The position numbers were made by a program, and so were the translations under genes. From NCBI RefSeq assembly GCF_014773265.1, contig NZ_JACWMY010000009.1:245292-309291 (forward strand): DNA of 64,000 nt. The letters run 5' to 3'. A model generated the notes under the pieces. That model made no database searches. It worked only from the letters and a program-made list of their open reading frames with translations, and was not told the DNA's origin. Each line of letters opens with the position of its first letter. Position 1 is the first letter of the stretch. Below are positions 35,047-43,052 of this stretch, piece by piece. This stretch comes from Mucilaginibacter pankratovii (lineage in GTDB: Bacteria; Bacteroidota; Bacteroidia; Sphingobacteriales; Sphingobacteriaceae).

Positions 35047-35250
35047 ATAAATATGCAGACGAATGAAGGGTTAAAAGATTTTACGAAATATGCGTATTCG
35101 ATTTTTTTTAAGGAATACGTGAAAAATATCGACTTCGCAATATAACCGGCAAACTTGAAAGGTAACACATAATAATTTTTGTGGCCCACTTGTCTACAAA
35201 TAAAATCTTATCTGCTATTCTTGTAATGCTCTTTAATTAGTTTTACCATA

Positions 35251-35709
35251 ATGAACGAGGAAGGTTATACTGAAATACAAACCGCCGCCGATTATTTGAG
35301 TTTTACATTCGTTAGTCAGGGTAGACATGGAGACTTGACTAAAATTGTAAGGTTTGATAAGCTGCAATCGAGAGCCAATACCTGCAATTTGGCTTTAGGT
35401 ACACTTTTGCCGGACAATAGTTTTGATTATGAAAGTACGACAAATAACGGCGACCGTAATAAGCTTTTGGCTACAGTAGCTATTATTGTTTATGTTTTTA
35501 TGGAGGAGCACCCCGGATACGATGTGTATATAACGGGTAGCGATTATAGAAGAACGTTATTATATCAGCGGGCAATCAACTACGGATACCAGGACCTTAT
35601 AGAAACCTTTAATATTTATGGGAAGTTGAACGACGCAAGCCAAGATGAATTTGAACCCTACGATAAAAGCAAATATTATTATTCAGGCTTTCTTATCGAA
35701 AAGAAATGA
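35251..35709 (+). CDS. DUF6934-like hypothetical protein
   Basis: A 152-residue soluble protein. The pattern NRNKLLATVAIIVYVFMEEHP in shortened form (DRNKLLATVA), then ITGSDYRRTLLYQRAI, recalls the DUF6934 family of Bacteroidota, whose role is unknown. Its stop at 35709 directly abuts the stop of a 53-residue gene on the other strand (35710), so the two are arranged tail to tail without a gap. Base composition is more AT-rich than the surroundings, which hints at accessory DNA. Confidence 0.65.
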   Translation: MNEEGYTEIQTAADYLSFTFVSQGRHGDLTKIVRFDKLQSRANTCNLALGTLLPDNSFDYESTTNNGDRNKLLATVAIIVYVFMEEHPGYDVYITGSDYRRTLLYQRAINYGYQDLIETFNIYGKLNDASQDEFEPYDKSKYYYSGFLIEKK

Positions 35710-35871
35710 TTATTTATGAGTAGGTTGTTTAGCAAACCTCTGCTCTATTTTTTTTAGCTTTTCTGGTGCATACTCCGGCCCTGAATACTTATTAAGTTCT
35801 TCATTTAGTGTTAGTTTAATACCAAATTTCTCTTTAATAATCTGCTGTTTGTCTTTTGTTTGCTCTTTCAT
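35710..35871 (-). CDS. small hypothetical protein, 53 residues
   Basis: A short gene from ATG 35871 to TAA 35710 encoding a highly charged, helix-rich protein. It begins MKEQTKDKQQIIKEKFGIK and ends KQPTHK. There is no membrane segment. I do not recognise a family. It abuts the DUF6934-like gene tail to tail. Its charged, lysine- and glutamate-rich make-up and small size resemble antidote-type or regulatory small proteins, but that is only an impression. Confidence 0.5.
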   Translation of the reverse strand: MKEQTKDKQQIIKEKFGIKLTLNEELNKYSGPEYAPEKLKKIEQRFAKQPTHK

Positions 35872-35968
35872 TTGAATGAGTGTTATAGCCTTATAACAAA
35901 TATAACGAAAATTTGCAGGTTATATTTACAAGCATCACTATTAAAATATAGCCTGCAAAAATCATTCC

Positions 35969-36781
35969 CTATTTCCCAAATGCCCATTGCAAAAACTTAG
36001 GCATAGCTTTGCCCCAGGTCTCCGTATCGTGGCTGCCGCCAACAACTTCCAGGTATTGGATATCTGCGGGGCGAGTGTAACCTTTCTTCTCCAACTCGAT
36101 GATGATATCGATGGTATCGTCTATCGAATCGATAATGCCGTTCTTGTTCCTGTCGGCGGTTTCATCCCTGGTGCCGGTTTGCAGCCAGAATTTTAGCGCT
36201 GGTTTGGCTTCGCTGTTTTTTAGCTGGCTGTGCATCAGGCGGTCATCGTTGGTGTAGCCTTTGGTAAGGTCTTTGCTTCTCCACCAAAAGGATGCGGAGA
36301 ACGCGCCAACTTTGTCAAACAGCTCCGGGTTGTTCCAAGCGATATCCATCGCCGTTAAGCCCCCAAGCGAAAACCCCGCTATTGCGGTGCTTTCAAAATG
36401 GTCTATATCTGTAGCTCTATGGATCTCCGGCAATAGCTCGGTGGTAATGAATTTGGTGTACAGATCCGCCTTGGCGCCGCGTTTTTTATAGTCGGGTCTG
36501 CCGGCAATGCCATATTCCTGTATGCGCTCGTCGCCGGCGTGGATGGCAACAATTAAAACGGGTTTAATGCAATTGCGCTCGTATAGATTCTCTAAAGTAT
36601 CGGTAAGTTTTAAATTCTCAATTTCCTGCCCGTCGTTTAGTAATAAAAGGTGCAGGGGCTCTATCCCGGCGTTATCGGGCAGTAGCAGGGTACAGGTAAC
36701 TTCGCGTTCGAGTACGGTTGATTGGATGATAAGTTCCTGTGCGTTAATGGCCATTTCAATAGCTGTACTATATGTGTACAT
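35969..36781 (-). CDS. esterase-like alpha/beta hydrolase
   Basis: A 270-residue hydrolase of the esterase D/enterochelin-esterase-like group. LLLLNDGQEIENL and LIVAIHAGDERIQEYGI form the oxyanion region, IAGFSLGGLTAMDIA holds the nucleophile serine, and VVGGSHDTETWGKAMP holds the catalytic histidine. No signal peptide is seen, so it should be cytoplasmic. The start was put at ATG 36781; the ATG nine codons further in (36754) is also possible. It is divergent from the second alpha/beta hydrolase that heads the ligase cluster. Confidence 0.82.
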   Translation of the reverse strand: MYTYSTAIEMAINAQELIIQSTVLEREVTCTLLLPDNAGIEPLHLLLLNDGQEIENLKLTDTLENLYERNCIKPVLIVAIHAGDERIQEYGIAGRPDYKKRGAKADLYTKFITTELLPEIHRATDIDHFESTAIAGFSLGGLTAMDIAWNNPELFDKVGAFSASFWWRSKDLTKGYTNDDRLMHSQLKNSEAKPALKFWLQTGTRDETADRNKNGIIDSIDDTIDIIIELEKKGYTRPADIQYLEVVGGSHDTETWGKAMPKFLQWAFGK

Positions 36782-36910
36782 GTTCAAATTAATAATAAAG
36801 GGTACAAAAGTAGGGCTAATACTTTTATTAATTAACTAAAACAGAATTATTTGGCATAGTGTTGACATTTACACGCGATACTGCTATCTTACCATCTTAA
36901 ACGCAACGCT

Positions 36911-37618
36911 TTGACCGAACAATATCACCGCTGGCATTCGCCAAACCTCAATCTCGACCTGGAAATGCTGGTATTTGGCGACCGGGGTTACCCCGTGATC
37001 CTGTTCCCAACCACCAAAGGGCGTTTCCATCAGAATAAAGATTTTGGGTTGATTGACTGTGTAAAGTGGTTTGTGGATGAAGGCCTGGTGAAGATCTACT
37101 GCCCCGATACCATCGATGGCCGGAGCTGGTACGATAAAGGCATACACCCGGCCGACCGTGCCCGTAATTATGCCTGGTACGATAAAATGCTCACCGATGA
37201 ACTGATCCCCTGGGCGCAGCACGAAACCGGTGTTGGGCGCGTGGCTGTTGCCGGATGCAGCTTTGGCGGGTACCATGCGGCAAACTTTGCTTTTAAACAC
37301 CCCGAGAAGGTGGCGCACCTGTTTACCATGGGCGGCGCATTTGATATTAAGATGTTTACCGATGGGCACCATGATGATAATGTATATTACAACAATCCGG
37401 TGGATTTTGTGCCGGGCAGCAATAACGAGTGGCTTTGGCGGATGAACATCATCCTGGGTACATCCGAGCATGATATGTGCAAGGGTTATAATATCACGAT
37501 GTCAAACATTTTGAAGGCTAAAAACATTAACCATTGGCTGGACATTCGCCCCGATGCAAATCACGACTGGCCGATATGGAAAGAGATGTTTCCGCATTAC
37601 CTTTCAACAATTAAATAG
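36911..37618 (+). CDS. alpha/beta hydrolase of the ligase cluster
   Basis: A 235-residue esterase-like protein. GYPVILFPTTKGRFHQNKDF opens the fold, VAVAGCSFGGYHAANFA contains the nucleophile serine (GCSFGG) and RPDANHDWPIWKEMFP the catalytic histidine. The start appears to be TTG at 36911: no in-frame ATG lies upstream before a stop, and the residues encoded before the first internal ATG (36965) look like real protein (TEQYHRWHSPN). It lies 50 bases before the first ATP-grasp gene on the same strand. In a ligase pathway such an enzyme might hydrolyse or transfer an activated or esterified intermediate; that is inference. Confidence 0.85.
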   Translation: MTEQYHRWHSPNLNLDLEMLVFGDRGYPVILFPTTKGRFHQNKDFGLIDCVKWFVDEGLVKIYCPDTIDGRSWYDKGIHPADRARNYAWYDKMLTDELIPWAQHETGVGRVAVAGCSFGGYHAANFAFKHPEKVAHLFTMGGAFDIKMFTDGHHDDNVYYNNPVDFVPGSNNEWLWRMNIILGTSEHDMCKGYNITMSNILKAKNINHWLDIRPDANHDWPIWKEMFPHYLSTIK

Positions 37619-37668
37619 AAACAAGAATTTAGAGACAAGACATAAAATCTACTACCAACCATACTACC

Positions 37669-38733
37669 ATGAAAAAAATAGGCATCTTATTCGGACAGGA
37701 AAATTCATTTCCGCAGGCATTTGTAGACCGGATAAACGAAAAGGCAGAGAAAAACATATCGGCGGAATTCGTCCGCATTGATAAAATGCTGCAGGGCGAA
37801 CCGCTGGGCTACTCGGTAATTGTTGACCGCATCTCGCAGGATGTGCCCTTCTATCGCGCATCGCTCAAAAACGCAGCCATCACCGGCACGGCGGTTATCA
37901 ATAACCCATTCTGGTGGAGCGCCGACGAGAAGTTTTTTAACAACGCCCTTGCCGTAAAACTCGGCGTGCCCGTACCGAAAACGGTACTGCTGCCCTCCAA
38001 AGACCACCCGGATAGCACCACCGACCGCTCCTTCCGTAATCTCGCCTTCCCGCTGGATTGGGACGGGATCTTTGACTACGTGGGCTTCCCGGCGTACATG
38101 AAACCCTTCGACGGCGGCGGCTGGCGCGACGTTTACAAGATCAGCGACAAAGAAGATCTTTGGGAGAAGTTTGCGCAAACCAAGCAACTGGTGATGCTGC
38201 TTCAGGAAGAAATTATTTTTGATGACTACTTCCGCTGCTATTGTATCGGCGGCAAACACGTGCGCATTATGCAGTATGAGCCCCGCAACCCACACCACTT
38301 GCGTTACGAACACGGCAAAGCACCGGCAGCAAAAGCCCTGCTGGATACTATTACCAAGTACGTTTTACAACTGAACCAATACTTGGGTTATGATTTTAAT
38401 ACCGTAGAGTTTGCTATACGCGATGGGATCCCTTATGCTATAGATTTCTGCAACCCGGCACCGGATGCCGAAGTTACCAGCGTTGGCCAGGATAACTTTG
38501 AGTGGGTGGTAGAAACCGCAGCAAGCTATGCGATAGAACGCGCCAAAGCCCAAAAGGACGATAGGGATAACCTTACCTGGGGCGAATATGTAAAAACCGG
38601 CGCTACCGGCAAACCACTTATTGCATCGGCGAAAACAGCAAAGGCTGAGGATGTATCGGTAGCGACTATTGAGGAGCCGAAGCCAAAGAAAGCGAAAGCG
38701 GCGGCAGCGCCTAAGAAAGCGGCGAAGAAATAG
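37669..38733 (+). CDS. ATP-grasp ligase with lysine/alanine-rich tail
   Basis: A 354-residue ATP-grasp enzyme expected to activate a carboxylate as acyl phosphate and couple it to an amine or thiol. After an N-terminal domain (1 to about 120), GFPAYMKPFDGGG supplies the ATP-binding lysine (Lys145) and glycine loop, LLQEEI the adenine-contacting region, and FNTVEFAIRDGIPYAIDFCN the magnesium ligands (Glu247, Asp259, Asn262). The last 20 residues are a low-complexity tail of Lys, Ala and Pro (EPKPKKAKAAAAPKKAAKK), like a histone-H1-type tail, not part of the catalytic fold. It belongs to the plus-strand cluster with the GCS2-type ligase and the amidotransferase. Confidence 0.88.
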   Translation: MKKIGILFGQENSFPQAFVDRINEKAEKNISAEFVRIDKMLQGEPLGYSVIVDRISQDVPFYRASLKNAAITGTAVINNPFWWSADEKFFNNALAVKLGVPVPKTVLLPSKDHPDSTTDRSFRNLAFPLDWDGIFDYVGFPAYMKPFDGGGWRDVYKISDKEDLWEKFAQTKQLVMLLQEEIIFDDYFRCYCIGGKHVRIMQYEPRNPHHLRYEHGKAPAAKALLDTITKYVLQLNQYLGYDFNTVEFAIRDGIPYAIDFCNPAPDAEVTSVGQDNFEWVVETAASYAIERAKAQKDDRDNLTWGEYVKTGATGKPLIASAKTAKAEDVSVATIEEPKPKKAKAAAAPKKAAKK

Positions 38734-38752
38734 AAAATAATTTAAAACTATT

Positions 38753-38883
38753 GTCATTTCGAGTGAGCGCAGCGACGAGAACTACCTCTTGAACGAAGTG
38801 AAAAAACTTGTTAGATTTTGCAAGCGGAATTTGCATATCCGCCATGCATAAACAACAAGATTTCTCCCTTCGGTCGAAATGAC
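38753..38883. repeat. REP-like palindromic repeat (TCATTTCGAG family)
   Basis: Begins GTCATTTCGAGTGAGCGCAG and ends GGTCGAAATGAC; AACTTGTTAGATTTTGCAAG in the middle is partly mirrored by ACAACAAGATTTCTCCC. It lies within the ligase cluster, between the ATP-grasp and YbdK-like genes. Confidence 0.72.
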
Positions 38884-38928
38884 ATAGTTAAGAAAACGTA
38901 CTAACCAAACCATAACCCCTAACCAATT

Positions 38929-40026
38929 ATGAACGAGTTCACCTTAGGTGTTGAAGAAGAATTTATGGTGATTGACCCTGTTACCAGGGAATTAAAATCG
39001 CACGAGCAAAAAATTGTAGATGCAGCGCAAAAGATCCATGAGGACCAGGTAAAGGCCGAAATGCACCAGGCGGTTGTAGAGGTGGGCACCCACATTTGCC
39101 GCAATACCGATGAAGCACGCAAAGAGGTGACCAAACTCCGCGGAACAGTGGCCCAATTGGCCGGCGATATTGGGCTGCGCATTGGCGCGGCAGGTACACA
39201 CCCCTTTTCGCACTGGCAGCATCAGCTGATCACCGACCATCCGAGGTACTTTGAGATCGTAGACGAGCTGCAGGAAGCGGCCCGCTCAAACCTTATTTTT
39301 GGGCTGCATGTGCACGTGGGGATCCAGTCGAGAGACATGGCGATCCATATTGCCAACCAGGCGCGGTATTTTCTGCCGCACGTATACGCGCTATCCACCA
39401 ACTCGCCGTTTTGGGAGGGCCGGAACACGGGTTACAAATCATTCCGGACTAAGGTTTTCGATAAATTCCCGAGGACGGGCATCCCCGATTACTTCGCCAG
39501 CATTGAAGATTACGACAACTACGTAAAGCTGCTGGTAAAAACCAATTGTATTGACAACGCCAAAAAGATCTGGTGGGACCTGCGGGTGCACCCTTTCTTC
39601 CAAACCATCGAGTTCCGCGTGTGCGATTGCCCGATGCTGATAGACGAGACCATGACCTTTGTGGCGCTGTTCCAATGTATTTGCGCCAAGCTGTACAAAC
39701 TGCGGTTAAGCAATATGAAGTTTATCACGTACAACCGCGCGCTCATCAACGAAAATAAATGGCGTGCCGCCCGTTATGGTATTGATGGTAAAATGATTGA
39801 TTTTGGTAAAGAGCTGGAAGTAAATACCCGGGCTTTGATACTGGAACTGCTTGATTTTATAGACGATGTGGTAGACGACCTGGGCTGCCGCGAAGAACTG
39901 CAATATGTGCATAAAATACTGGAGCATGGCACCGGCGCCGACAGGCAGTTGGCCGTTTATAACCAAAACAATAACTTTGAAGACGTTGTAGATTATATCA
40001 CATCGCAAACGCTGAAGGGGATATAA
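38929..40026 (+). CDS. YbdK-type carboxylate-amine ligase (GCS2 family)
   Basis: A 365-residue member of the glutamate-cysteine ligase 2 family. It starts FTLGVEEEFMVIDPVTREL, the family's acidic ATP/Mg site, then has EMHQAVVEVGTHICRN, FGLHVHVGI and a stretch around WWDLRVHPFFQTIEFRVCD, all typical of YbdK. E. coli YbdK has weak gamma-glutamyl-cysteine ligase activity; homologues in clusters are thought to join other carboxylates and amines. Here the setting between two ATP-grasp-like proteins and an amidotransferase argues for a pathway-specific amide bond rather than glutathione synthesis. Substrates are unknown. Confidence 0.9.
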   Translation: MNEFTLGVEEEFMVIDPVTRELKSHEQKIVDAAQKIHEDQVKAEMHQAVVEVGTHICRNTDEARKEVTKLRGTVAQLAGDIGLRIGAAGTHPFSHWQHQLITDHPRYFEIVDELQEAARSNLIFGLHVHVGIQSRDMAIHIANQARYFLPHVYALSTNSPFWEGRNTGYKSFRTKVFDKFPRTGIPDYFASIEDYDNYVKLLVKTNCIDNAKKIWWDLRVHPFFQTIEFRVCDCPMLIDETMTFVALFQCICAKLYKLRLSNMKFITYNRALINENKWRAARYGIDGKMIDFGKELEVNTRALILELLDFIDDVVDDLGCREELQYVHKILEHGTGADRQLAVYNQNNNFEDVVDYITSQTLKGI

Positions 40027-40028
40027 AA

Positions 40029-40111
40029 GCCTCACCCTGCCCTCTCCAAAGGAGAGGGTTCTAAAAAAGGCTTTTAAAGTCCTCTCCTTTGGAGAGGATT
40101 TAGGTGAGGCT
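40029..40111. repeat. nested palindrome with CCTCTCC/GGAGAGG arms
   Basis: Outer arms AGCCTCACC (40029-40037) and GGTGAGGCT (40103-40111) enclose two smaller palindromes, CCCTCTCCAAAGGAGAGGG and CCTCTCCTTTGGAGAGG. It lies directly after the YbdK-like stop codon and before the amidotransferase gene. Confidence 0.7.
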
Positions 40112-40128
40112 AAAAGATTAAGAGTAAA

Positions 40129-40968
40129 ATGAACACAGATAAACCGGAAATAAAGATTGCCATACTTGATTTGTATGATGGCATTGCAAATGAGGGGATG
40201 CGGGGTTTCCGGGAGATACTGGAGCGCTACAAGGCTAAACACGGCCTTAATTTAAGTTACGAAGTTTTTGATGTGCGCCGCAAAGCGCAGGTACCGGGTA
40301 CCAATTTTGATGCTTACATCTCCAGTGGTGGCCCGGGCAGCCCGATTGATAGCGAAGGTACCGAGTGGGAGAAGAAATACTTCAGGCTGATTGATAAATT
40401 AGACGCGCACAACAAAAGCCCAAGCACCAATAAAAAACACGTGTTTTTTGTATGCCATTCCTTCCAGTTGATGTGCCGCAAATACGGGTTGGGAGAGATC
40501 GGCCTGCGCCGCTCACCATCGTTTGGGATATTGCCGGTGCACTTAACCGAAGAAGGGAAGCAGGACCAGGTTTTCGAGAACCTGTACGACCCGTTCTACA
40601 CCGTAGATTCGCGGAGCTGGCAGGTGATCAACCCCGATATGAAACGATTTGACGAACTGGGAATGAAAATACTCGCCTGGGAGAAGGAACGCCCTCATGT
40701 TGATCTGCCCCGCGCCATGATGGCCATCCGTTTCAACGATTATTTTATCGCTACGCAGTTTCACCCCGAGGCAGACCCACTGGGTATCAAAACCATGCTG
40801 CTGCGCGAGGAGAAAAAAGACGAAGTGATAAACGAGCACGGCGAAGCAAAATACAAAGAGATGCTACAGCGGCTGGACGACCCGGATAAAATAGCACATA
40901 CGCAAAGCACCATCATTCCTAATTTTTTAGATGAGGCGATATTGGGAGTGGAGAGATTAGAGGCATAA
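40129..40968 (+). CDS. class I glutamine amidotransferase-like protein
   Basis: A 279-residue protein of the GATase1 fold. The catalytic triad is visible: FFVCHSFQLMCRKYG with Cys109, and ATQFHPEADP with His212 and Glu214. YISSGGPGSP forms the oxyanion loop. Such domains release ammonia from glutamine for a partner synthetase. Carrying no synthetase domain itself, it probably supplies ammonia to one of the ligases in this cluster; alternatively it may hydrolyse a gamma-glutamyl bond, as some relatives do. It contains a linker-like C-terminal extension of about 55 residues. Confidence 0.88.
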   Translation: MNTDKPEIKIAILDLYDGIANEGMRGFREILERYKAKHGLNLSYEVFDVRRKAQVPGTNFDAYISSGGPGSPIDSEGTEWEKKYFRLIDKLDAHNKSPSTNKKHVFFVCHSFQLMCRKYGLGEIGLRRSPSFGILPVHLTEEGKQDQVFENLYDPFYTVDSRSWQVINPDMKRFDELGMKILAWEKERPHVDLPRAMMAIRFNDYFIATQFHPEADPLGIKTMLLREEKKDEVINEHGEAKYKEMLQRLDDPDKIAHTQSTIIPNFLDEAILGVERLEA

Positions 40969-40979
40969 TATTAAATAAT

Positions 40980-41091
40980 CGTCATGTTGAACTTGTTTCA
41001 ACACCCCATCTTAACGGTAGCCACTATGCTAATCCGTTTTGCATGAACGTTAACTTTGCATGTGGGGTGCCGAAATAAATTCGGCATGACG
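40980..41091. repeat. palindromic repeat, CGTCATG...CATGACG
   Basis: Outer arms CGTCATG (40980-40986) and CATGACG (41085-41091), inner arms ACACCCCAT and ATGTGGGGTG. It lies between the amidotransferase and the second ATP-grasp-like gene. Confidence 0.7.
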
Positions 41092-41136
41092 TTTTTTCGA
41101 CGTTTTAAACATATTGCTACTGAAAAACAAACCACC

Positions 41137-42330
41137 ATGAACCCAACTATCAGAAGCGCCTACAACCAAAACTTCACCGAAGAAAAGTACGCGGAGTTTT
41201 TACTGTCGCTAAACGACGGGCTGAAGAACCCCATTGAGTTCCGCATTGCCGAAACGCCGGTTTTTTTGACGGATGATTTCAGGGATAAGCTGCTGCAGGC
41301 AGGTGAGGAGATAGTGGCCACCATACTAAAACCCGGGTTTAAAGAACTTACCGAACGGGCCATCCCCGAACAATGGCGGGTGGCCAAAGAAAACGACCAT
41401 TCGCACTTTATCGCTTTAGATTTTGGCGTTTGTAAGGATGCCGCTGGTAACATTGTCCCCAAGCTGATAGAGCTGCAGGGCTTCCCCTCGCTGTATGGTT
41501 TCCAGGTACACCTGGGAGAGAATTACAGGCATACTTTCCATATCCCGGGCAACCAAACTGTTTATTTTAACGGGCTGGATAAAGCGAGCTACCTGGCACT
41601 GCTTAAAAAAACCATCCTCGGCCCTTACCAGCCGGATGAAGTGGTGCTGATGGATGTAAACGCCCCAACCCAAAAAACCGCGGTGGATTTTTATATTACC
41701 GAGGGTTACCTGGGCACGCCGGTAGTTTCCCTTGCCGATTTGATACAGGAAGGCGATCAGCTTTTTTACATGCATGGGAAGGAAAAGAAGCGCATAAAAC
41801 GAATCTACAACCGCCTGATATTCGACGAGATCGAGGGCGATCCGGAGATCTTTAATAAAGTGGTGGATATCCGCCGGCCGCTTGATGTGGAATGGATAGC
41901 GCACCCCAATTGGTTTTACCGCATCAGTAAATTTACCATGCCTTTTTTGGAAGGCGATTACATCCCCAAAACGCGGTTTCTGCACGAGGTGAAGGAATTA
42001 CCCGAAGACCTGCAGAACTACGTGCTGAAACCGTTGTTCAGCTTTGCCGGGCAGGGCGTGATCATCGATATTATGGATGGGGATATCGAACAGATCTCCG
42101 ATCCGCAGAATTGGATCCTGCAGGAAAAGGTAAATTACGAACCGGTGCTGCAATCGCCCGATATGGGTGTGAAGGTAGAGATCCGCCTGCTGTACCTTTG
42201 GCCCGATGGTGAAGAAAAACCAACGCTTGCCATAAACCTGGCCCGGCTAAGTAAAGGCAAAATGATAGGCGTTCGATACAATAAAGATTTCGACTGGGTG
42301 GGCGGTACGGTGGCGTTTATGCATAAATAA
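41137..42330 (+). CDS. ATP-grasp-like protein of the ligase cluster
   Basis: A 397-residue protein. The second half has features of an ATP-grasp core: NYVLKPLFSFAGQGVIIDI resembles the ATP-binding lysine and glycine loop, NWILQEKVNYEP the adenine-contacting segment, and VKVEIRLLYLW with INLARLSKG the metal-binding strands. The first half (FGVCKDAAGNIVPKLIELQG) may carry permuted elements, as in glutathionylspermidine-synthase-like proteins. The start was set at ATG 41137 because upstream in-frame residues derive from the palindromic repeat. As last gene of the cluster it would form a second amide bond; substrates are unknown. Confidence 0.8.
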   Translation: MNPTIRSAYNQNFTEEKYAEFLLSLNDGLKNPIEFRIAETPVFLTDDFRDKLLQAGEEIVATILKPGFKELTERAIPEQWRVAKENDHSHFIALDFGVCKDAAGNIVPKLIELQGFPSLYGFQVHLGENYRHTFHIPGNQTVYFNGLDKASYLALLKKTILGPYQPDEVVLMDVNAPTQKTAVDFYITEGYLGTPVVSLADLIQEGDQLFYMHGKEKKRIKRIYNRLIFDEIEGDPEIFNKVVDIRRPLDVEWIAHPNWFYRISKFTMPFLEGDYIPKTRFLHEVKELPEDLQNYVLKPLFSFAGQGVIIDIMDGDIEQISDPQNWILQEKVNYEPVLQSPDMGVKVEIRLLYLWPDGEEKPTLAINLARLSKGKMIGVRYNKDFDWVGGTVAFMHK

Positions 42331-42362
42331 TTAATTGGTTGACATTTTCATAATGTGCCATA

Positions 42363-42761
42363 TTATGAAAGCCAAGCTTCCCGCGAAATCGCCCAGTTTT
42401 GCAAGGATCGATATATGACGCCTTTATGTATAGTTTCTTTAACCTTTGTTTCTATCCAATCGGGTACGCCAGTGTTACTTAAGTAGCATTGGAGTTTCTT
42501 AATATTAAGCTGAGTAGACACTTCGATATTTTGTATCTGAACTATTCCAGAATAAAAACTGATGCTCCAAAAAATAACGGACACACCTAAGGGGACTTCG
42601 TTTGTTGATAATTTATAGTCTTTTGTTAAATTGACCGCAAACGCTATGCAGCCAGCATTTATGGCAAGCAAATAATATACGAATCTGTCTTGCATATCTC
42701 GATGCGAAAACACCAAGGCCTCCATTCTTCGTTCTGTTATTTCTCGAGAATTATTATCCAT
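42363..42761 (-). CDS. two-TM hypothetical protein
   Basis: A 132-residue protein with two hydrophobic segments (about 28-46 and 57-75), a charged N-terminal region and a helical C-terminal tail ending in the cytoplasm or periplasm. I recognise no family. It is AT-rich compared with the clusters on both sides and is convergent with the ligase operon, 32 bases away. Function unknown. Confidence 0.65.
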   Translation of the reverse strand: MDNNSREITERRMEALVFSHRDMQDRFVYYLLAINAGCIAFAVNLTKDYKLSTNEVPLGVSVIFWSISFYSGIVQIQNIEVSTQLNIKKLQCYLSNTGVPDWIETKVKETIHKGVIYRSLQNWAISREAWLS

Positions 42762-42847
42762 AAATCAAATGTATCGACATTGCGACGGTAAATCTCTGAA
42801 TTAAACTTTATACTTTTTTAAATATCCATACGTATATATAATTGTAT

Positions 42848-42855
42848 TAATTTTG
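42848..42855 (+). promoter_or_regulatory. Bacteroidota -7 box, TAATTTTG
   Basis: A TAnnTTTG match that ends 5 bases before the ATG of the small Cys-rich gene; if used, the transcript would have almost no leader. Confidence 0.4.
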
Positions 42856-42859
42856 CACA

Positions 42860-43021
42860 ATGAACGTACAGGCAATCATTATCATACTATTATTTGCTGC
42901 TGCTGTTTTTTACGTGGGGCGTATTATGTATAAAAGCTTATTCGCCAAAAAAAGCTGCGGTGGCAACTGTAAGTGCGGGGTGGATTTTTCTGCCATCGAG
43001 CCACAAAAACAAGCGAATTAA
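42860..43021 (+). CDS. FeoB-associated Cys-rich membrane protein
   Basis: A 53-residue protein from ATG 42860 to TAA 43021. One transmembrane helix (about residues 4-23) is followed by a basic stretch and the cysteine cluster KKSCGGNCKCG, matching the FeoB-associated Cys-rich family. Those proteins usually sit beside the ferrous-iron transporter FeoB and may bind iron or guide it to the channel. No feoA or feoB is in this window; the next gene is an unrelated polysaccharide enzyme 32 bases away. Confidence 0.75.
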   Translation: MNVQAIIIILLFAAAVFYVGRIMYKSLFAKKSCGGNCKCGVDFSAIEPQKQAN

Positions 43022-43052
43022 TTTTTGCCCAACCATAACCTAATCGTATTTC

